This document shows positions 7,080 to 11,402 of a stretch of DNA of 11,402 nucleotides, piece by piece; the first letter of the stretch is position 1; each line of letters starts with the position of its first letter. The notes beneath the pieces were generated by a model. The model saw only the letters and a program-made list of their open reading frames with translations, was not told the DNA's origin and ran no database searches. A program made the position numbers and the translations under genes. Origin of the DNA: Gemmatimonadota bacterium (GTDB lineage Bacteria; 4572-55; J002); contig RFFQ01000073.1 of assembly GCA_003697105.1 (NCBI GenBank), forward strand, positions 1 through 11,402, written 5' to 3'.

Positions 7080-7600
7080 ACAAAATCACTCAACGTATTA
7101 AATTCATAATCCGGTGGTGCCGGGAATGTTGCAATTGGACGATCCGCATGGACACCGGTGCGGACAAACACGGTCTGGCAACCGGCGTTTTTTCCCGCTT
7201 CAATATCCCGCATGTTATCCCCAACAAAAACGCATTTCCGTAAATCCAGATTGAAATCATGGGCGGCTTGGATTAACATCCCCGGGCGGGGTTTGCGGCA
7301 GTTACAGCCTTCACTGGGATGGTGCGGGCAGTAATAGACCGCCGTAATGTACCCGCCGGCTTGCTCGACCTGATGAGCCATCCGGCGGTGAATTTCTTGC
7401 ACGGTGGTTTCGGTCACAATTCCGCGCCCAATTGCCGATTGATTGGTAATGACGATCACCGGAATTTCGTGATCATGAAGTATTTTGAGTGCGGTGAGAA
7501 CATCCGGTAAAAATTGAAATTCAGCCCATGATTTGACATAATCATCGCGGTTTACGTTTATTACGCCGTCGCGGTCGAGGAAGATGATGGTGGGTTTCAT
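7046..7600 (-). CDS. gmhB: D-glycero-D-manno-heptose 1,7-bisphosphate 7-phosphatase
   Basis: This 184-residue HAD-superfamily phosphatase removes the C7 phosphate from heptose 1,7-bisphosphate on the route to ADP-L-glycero-D-manno-heptose (LPS core) or GDP-heptose (S-layer and capsule glycans). Motif I is FLDRDG with nucleophile D9 and acid/base D11; motif II is ITNQS (51-55). A zinc-binding loop is formed by C91, H93, C99 and C101 in CPHHPSEGCNCRKP. K103 and the VGDNMRD motif (126-132) complete the active site. The zinc loop and length match the GmhB family rather than histidinol phosphatase, although the two are close relatives. It begins 5 bases after the stop of the priming transferase gene. 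A possible ribosome site AAAGGAG lies inside the end of that gene, about 13 bases before the ATG, which is a long spacing. Co-transcription with the transferase is very likely. Confidence 0.92.
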   Translation of the reverse strand: MKPTIIFLDRDGVINVNRDDYVKSWAEFQFLPDVLTALKILHDHEIPVIVITNQSAIGRGIVTETTVQEIHRRMAHQVEQAGGYITAVYYCPHHPSEGCNCRKPRPGMLIQAAHDFNLDLRKCVFVGDNMRDIEAGKNAGCQTVFVRTGVHADRPIATFPAPPDYEFNTLSDFVQTFLPPSGNS

Positions 7601-7605
7601 GGGTT

Positions 7606-9039
7606 TTAATGTGCTCCTTTCCCCGACAGTACCGCCGGGATGGTCTTCAGTAGTAATTTTAGATCAAGCCAGATTGACCAACTATCAATATATTTCAAAT
7701 CCAATGCGACCCAATCATTAAAATTGGAAATTTCATTACGTCCCTCAACTTGCCAGATGCAAGTCAGCCCCGGTTTGACACTAAGTTTGCGGCGTTGCCA
7801 GTTATCGTAGCGGTGGACTTCACTCGGAATTGGGGGGCGAGGCCCGACGAGGCTCATGTCACCTTTGAGCACATTCCACAACTGGGGGAGTTCATCCAGA
7901 CTGAAGCGGCGTAGGAATCGCCCTAAGGGTGTAATACGCGGGTCTTGGGCTAATTTAAAGGCGGGTCCTGACATCTGGTTTTGGGTCGCAAGTTCCGGTT
8001 GGAGCGCTTCCGCATTGTTCACCATAGAGCGGAATTTATAAAAGCGGAAAATCGTACCGTTCAAACCGACGCGATCTTGAACATACAGGATGGGTCCGGG
8101 GGAGGTCAACTTGATGGTAATGGCAATGATGATGAGCAGTGGTGCCAGTAGAACCAGCAGAATCGTGGAGAGTGCCACATCCAGCAACCGTTTGATGAAG
8201 AGTTGGAAGTTATCTTTGTAGGTGTGCTGGATGGTGATGATAGGTAAGCCGTAAACAATATCAGCGTGGATACTTTTCGCAATATTCCCTAAAAAGTTCG
8301 ATATAATTCGAGTTTGTACCCCTTCTACTTCGCACAGTTCTAGTATGGTACGAATTTTTCCAAAATGCTCGGTGGATACCGTGATAATGACTTCATCCAC
8401 GTGGGTAGTGTGGAGGATTTGCAAGAGTTCGGTATCTGTTCCTCGCACGTAGGTTGCGATGTTATGGGGAGGGGGATCATCTTCCGCTATGGTTAAGATG
8501 CCCACCGGCTCTAAACCCCATTCAGGGTGTGTGTTAATAAGGTTTAAAAATTGCTGGGTGCGGGGGTTCCAGCCAACGATTAAAATGCGTTTGTGATAGT
8601 GCCCTTTCTGGCGAAGCCAGGCGGCGATATAGATCAGTAGTTTGCGCTGGAGCAGTAGCATTGTAAAATTGGTGCAACCGAAAAGCGCGATCAAGGTTCG
8701 GGGGATGTATCCGACTCGAAAAATAAAGATATAGCCCAGCAAAACGAATATGCCGGTAATTACGGTTTTTAAAACGTGGGCAATCTCGGTGTCGAAGGAT
8801 TTAAATCGCTGGTATGAATAGGCTCTTTGATAATTTAGGATCATGTGCCAGATGAGCAGGGTGAAGAGCATTAGCGAGAGGTGGTCATGCCCGAGGATTA
8901 GATCACTACCGAGAGGAAAATCTGGAAATAGCCCGCGCAAGCCTTCCCAAATCAGGTAAGCGACAACAAAACTCAAGGCGGTAACAACCAAATCCGCCAC
9001 TTGAGCGATTCGCTGGTGGTGGGTATCTTGCCAGAGCAT
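7606..9039 (-). CDS. Exopolysaccharide biosynthesis polyprenyl-phosphate sugar-1-phosphate transferase (WbaP/WcaJ-like)
   Basis: This 477-residue inner-membrane enzyme starts a repeat unit of exopolysaccharide, capsule or O-antigen by transferring a sugar phosphate from a nucleotide sugar to undecaprenyl phosphate. Residues 12-140 hold about four membrane segments. Residues 150-272 form a Rossmann-like region starting at RILIVGWNPR (CoA_binding_3 type). Residues 283-477 are the bacterial sugar transferase domain: KRLLD, a hydrophobic membrane segment, SPGP (313-316), DRVGLNG, KFRSM, the catalytic Asp-Glu dyad D382-E383 in SLDELPQLWNV, SLVGPRPP and KPGLTCIWQV. This is the complete WbaP/WcaJ-type architecture. 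The sugar (glucose, galactose or other) cannot be read from sequence. A weak AGG lies 8 bases before the ATG. The close link to gmhB suggests the glycan, or another surface glycan in the cell, contains heptose. Confidence 0.95.
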   Translation of the reverse strand: MLWQDTHHQRIAQVADLVVTALSFVVAYLIWEGLRGLFPDFPLGSDLILGHDHLSLMLFTLLIWHMILNYQRAYSYQRFKSFDTEIAHVLKTVITGIFVLLGYIFIFRVGYIPRTLIALFGCTNFTMLLLQRKLLIYIAAWLRQKGHYHKRILIVGWNPRTQQFLNLINTHPEWGLEPVGILTIAEDDPPPHNIATYVRGTDTELLQILHTTHVDEVIITVSTEHFGKIRTILELCEVEGVQTRIISNFLGNIAKSIHADIVYGLPIITIQHTYKDNFQLFIKRLLDVALSTILLVLLAPLLIIIAITIKLTSPGPILYVQDRVGLNGTIFRFYKFRSMVNNAEALQPELATQNQMSGPAFKLAQDPRITPLGRFLRRFSLDELPQLWNVLKGDMSLVGPRPPIPSEVHRYDNWQRRKLSVKPGLTCIWQVEGRNEISNFNDWVALDLKYIDSWSIWLDLKLLLKTIPAVLSGKGAH

Positions 9040-9099
9040 AAATCATACCTATTTTAATCGATCTTTGTAGCATTTATGCGTGATATGTTTGATACCTTT

Positions 9100-9128
9100 A
9101 GAATAACATCTCTGTAATTTACTGGCAA
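9100..9128 (-). promoter_or_regulatory. Candidate sigma70-type promoter for the transferase-gmhB operon
   Basis: On the minus strand TTGCCA (9128-9123) and TATTCT (9105-9100) are 17 bases apart, giving a leader of roughly 50 bases before the transferase ATG. A TATAAT hexamer on the same strand at 9163-9158 has no convincing -35 partner. Confidence 0.45.
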
Positions 9129-9225
9129 TACCAAATCCGTTGGAGAACATGGGTTCTATTATATTTTTTCTAAAGTTGTCGTACCCTTTGTTTTTAGACT
9201 TCTGTCGGGACTTCCGTATTTTTTG

Positions 9226-9254
9226 TTGAATTATCCGAACAAACGGTGTACAAT
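9226..9254 (+). promoter_or_regulatory. Candidate sigma70-type promoter for the secreted FG-GAP protein
   Basis: TTGAAT (9226-9231) and TACAAT (9249-9254) are separated by exactly 17 bases. Transcription would begin near 9261, giving a short leader of about 37 bases. It is the best promoter match in the window. Confidence 0.55.
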
Positions 9255-9297
9255 TAAGTTCAACTCAACACGTTTAAAACATCTGGGAGGTTTTTTC

Positions 9298-11402
9298 GTG
9301 AAACATTGGTGGTGTTATATGGGGGTGATCGGGTTTGTTCTGGCTGGAATGTTTCCGAGCTTGGGAATCGCCCAACCGTTCACGGCGATTACAAGCGGCG
9401 ATCTGGTCACAGATAACCATCCGTCGTGGGCAGGGTGTTGGGGCGATTACGATCAAGATGGGGATTTAGACCTGTTTGTAGCAAATACAAATGGGGTGAA
9501 TAATATGCTCTACCAAAATCAGGGAGATGGTACATTTCGTGCCCTACGCGATGAGATTGTTAGTAATGAACGCGGTTATTCCTATGATTGTGCGTGGGTT
9601 GATTATGATGGGGATGAAGACCTTGATCTGTTTGTTGCGAATAGCGTGAAACAAGAGAACTTCTTATATCAGAATGATGGGAAGGGTTCGTTTTCTCGTG
9701 TTCAGGCGGGTGCTATCACAACGGATTCGGAAAGCTCCACCAGTGCGAATTGGGGCGATTATAACAACGATGGGTATCCTGACTTATATGTCACCAATTG
9801 CTGTGGTGAACCCAATTCGCTCTATCAAAATAATGGTGATGGAACATTCCGTAAGATCACCGAAGGGGCTATTGTGACCGATGCTTATTCTTCGTGGAGT
9901 AGTGCGTGGGGAGATTATGACAACGACGGTGATCTCGATCTTTTTGTCGTCAATACGAATGCCCAGCACAATGCCTTGTATCAAAATGAGAAGGGCACTT
10001 TTGTGAAGGTGAACCATCCGTTACTTAGCAATGATGACGGCAATTCCCAGAGTTGTACGTGGGTGGATTATGATCGCGATGGTTATTTAGATTTATTTGT
10101 CACCAATATAGGACAGGTTAATTATTTTTATCAAAATATGGGCGATGGTCGATTTCAACGGATCACAAATCAGATAATTACCTCTGAACTCAATGATTCG
10201 TGGAATGCCGTTTGGGGTGATTTCAATCAGGATGGCTTTGAAGATGTTTTCATTGCCAATAATCGTGCGAACACATTATACCAAAACTATCACGGGCAGG
10301 GTTTTGTTCAGGTTGCGTTGGGTGATTCCTTGCCGGAAGATGTTTCGTGGAATGGGGCGTGGGGGGACTATGACGGCGATGGTGATTTGGATTTGTTTGT
10401 TGCCAATGCTACGGAGAATAACCTTTTCCGTAATGATGCAGCACAGCGGGTATTGCCGGCTACCGCTGTTTCCCCTCACCCTCCTCAAGCGGGGCAGTCT
10501 TCGCACCGCGAGATGTTGGATACCGTACCTGTACCACGAACACCCGTACCATCCTCGCAAGAGCCGGTCCATTCTGGTGAGATACCAGCGGATACCACAT
10601 CTCCTGAACCGGCAATACGACTGGGTTCTGAAATGCCTAAAACGACGGTTTACCGGATTGAGGTTGACGGGTTACCCATTTTTAGCGAAGTGACCCGCAG
10701 TGCTTTAGTGGCAGAAGAAGCGTATTCGTGGGGTCAATGTTGGGGCGATTATAATAATGATGGTTATGAAGATGTCCTTGTTGCCAACAGCGGGCAAAAT
10801 ACGTTGTATCGTAATAATGGGGATGGTACCTTTACTCCGGTTCGTACCGGTAGTAGTATCACCCGCGATGAGTTTGATTCGTGGGATTGTGCTTGGGCAG
10901 ATTATGACAACGATGGCGATCAGGATGTGTTTGTCGCCAATAGCGGCAAAAGTGTTTTGTACCGCAATGAAGGCAAGGCGCGCTTTACCCCCATCATCTT
11001 GAATGCCTTTTATAAAAACCGGTATATCGTACGGAGTGTGGATTGGGGTGATTTTGATAATGATGGTTATCTCGATCTGTATCTGGGTACGGGTTCGGGC
11101 CAGCCAAATATGGCTTTTCGCAACAATCAGGATGGTACCTTCTTGCCGTTGGTTGATATTAACATTGTGAGTCATTGGCAAAGTGCGAGTCAAGTCAAGT
11201 GGGTGGATTATGATAACGATGGGGACGTAGATTTATTTATTGCGAATTGTTGCAATGAGAATAATCAACTTTTTCGGAATATGGGTAAATATGGCTTTCA
11301 GGAGATTCCATTTGGGGGTAAAGCAAGCGGTGGTAACTCCCAACGGTTTGCTTGGGGGGATTATAATAGTGATGGATATCTGGATTTGATCGTCTTCAAT
11401 AG
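9298..11402 (+). CDS. Large secreted FG-GAP/VCBS-repeat beta-propeller protein (3' end outside window)
   Basis: The frame is open from a GTG at 9298 to the right edge (701 residues visible). GGGAGG seven bases before the GTG is a strong ribosome site, and the GTG start gives a signal peptide (MKHWW, hydrophobic stretch, cleavage likely after A25). An ATG at residue 8 lacks this support. Twelve repeats follow, about 49-52 residues apart. Each has the pattern W-G-D-Y-D/N-x-D-G-D/Y-x-D, then LF-VAN, then LY-QN-GDGTF, the calcium-binding loop and blade of FG-GAP/VCBS repeats (integrin-alpha-like propellers). Loops begin at residues 50, 102, 154, 206, 257, 308 and 357, then after a Pro-rich linker at 484, 535, 585, 637 and 688. 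Seven repeats make one closed propeller; the second block is incomplete here. It is probably an extracellular or cell-surface binding protein; no enzymatic domain is visible. It is divergent from the polysaccharide operon. Confidence 0.93.
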   Translation, partial: MKHWWCYMGVIGFVLAGMFPSLGIAQPFTAITSGDLVTDNHPSWAGCWGDYDQDGDLDLFVANTNGVNNMLYQNQGDGTFRALRDEIVSNERGYSYDCAWVDYDGDEDLDLFVANSVKQENFLYQNDGKGSFSRVQAGAITTDSESSTSANWGDYNNDGYPDLYVTNCCGEPNSLYQNNGDGTFRKITEGAIVTDAYSSWSSAWGDYDNDGDLDLFVVNTNAQHNALYQNEKGTFVKVNHPLLSNDDGNSQSCTWVDYDRDGYLDLFVTNIGQVNYFYQNMGDGRFQRITNQIITSELNDSWNAVWGDFNQDGFEDVFIANNRANTLYQNYHGQGFVQVALGDSLPEDVSWNGAWGDYDGDGDLDLFVANATENNLFRNDAAQRVLPATAVSPHPPQAGQSSHREMLDTVPVPRTPVPSSQEPVHSGEIPADTTSPEPAIRLGSEMPKTTVYRIEVDGLPIFSEVTRSALVAEEAYSWGQCWGDYNNDGYEDVLVANSGQNTLYRNNGDGTFTPVRTGSSITRDEFDSWDCAWADYDNDGDQDVFVANSGKSVLYRNEGKARFTPIILNAFYKNRYIVRSVDWGDFDNDGYLDLYLGTGSGQPNMAFRNNQDGTFLPLVDINIVSHWQSASQVKWVDYDNDGDVDLFIANCCNENNQLFRNMGKYGFQEIPFGGKASGGNSQRFAWGDYNSDGYLDLIVFN
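9445..11385 (+). repeat. Twelve FG-GAP/VCBS calcium-loop repeats in two blocks
   Basis: Seven units form a first block (loops from 9445 to about 10392) and five form a second (10747-11385). They are separated by a linker at about residues 380-461 rich in Pro, Ser, Thr and Val. The start of the second block (FSEVTRSALVAEEAYSWGQC) resembles the start of the first (FTAITSGDLVTDNHPSWAGC), so the two blocks look like copies of one domain. The units are diverged at DNA level and are not recent tandem copies. Confidence 0.88.

Noticed and set aside
10193-11193. Open frames in other frames of the FG-GAP gene (10193-10693 plus, 10705-11193 minus)
   Set aside because: They are shadows created by the repetitive Asp/Asn/Gly codons. 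The plus-strand frame from 9298 is open throughout and has regular repeats.

Overview
The window holds eight protein-coding genes, two of them cut by its edges. I see no rRNA, tRNA, CRISPR array, insertion sequence or other mobile-element signature. No gap between genes is longer than about 260 bases. The gene content suggests a Gram-negative or at least diderm bacterium: there is a periplasmic ankyrin/Pro-Glu/OmpA-like envelope protein, GmhB of heptose synthesis, a polyprenyl-phosphate sugar transferase and a large secreted beta-propeller protein. Base composition looks balanced, and I cannot name a taxon from the sequence.

Layout. (1) Bases 1-1512, minus strand: a stand-alone small HAD protein resembling the P-domain of P-type ATPases, then a secreted ankyrin-repeat protein with a repetitive Pro/Glu spacer and the start of a probable OmpA-like domain, running off the left edge. 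(2) Bases 1682-3202, plus strand: an ALDH7 (antiquitin-type) aldehyde dehydrogenase, divergent from the HAD gene. (3) Bases 3203-3320: two strong hairpins, the second followed by a T-rich tract, directly before the next gene. (4) Bases 3321-7079, plus strand: two paralogous CLC chloride channel/transporter genes with C-terminal CBS pairs, the stop of the first touching the start of the second. (5) Bases 7046-9039, minus strand: an exopolysaccharide priming sugar-phosphate transferase followed 5 bases later by gmhB, whose 3' end overlaps the 3' end of the second CLC gene. (6) Bases 9040-9297: a divergent promoter region. (7) Bases 9298-11402, plus strand: a secreted protein with 12 visible FG-GAP/VCBS calcium-binding repeats, seven in a first block and at least five in a second, running off the right edge.

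How the genes may work together. The transferase and GmhB are most simply an envelope-polysaccharide pair: one loads the first sugar phosphate onto the lipid carrier, and the other belongs to ADP- or GDP-heptose precursor synthesis. The two CLC proteins are probably co-translated and could form mixed dimers. The ALDH7, HAD and CLC genes have no obvious shared pathway. An osmotic or ionic stress link is only an inference from what ALDH7 and CLC families do elsewhere. Most of the window is ordinary core or accessory metabolism and envelope biology. The points most worth a second look are the tandem CLC pair with unusual ion-pathway residues, the hairpin pair in front of it, and the double-propeller secreted protein.
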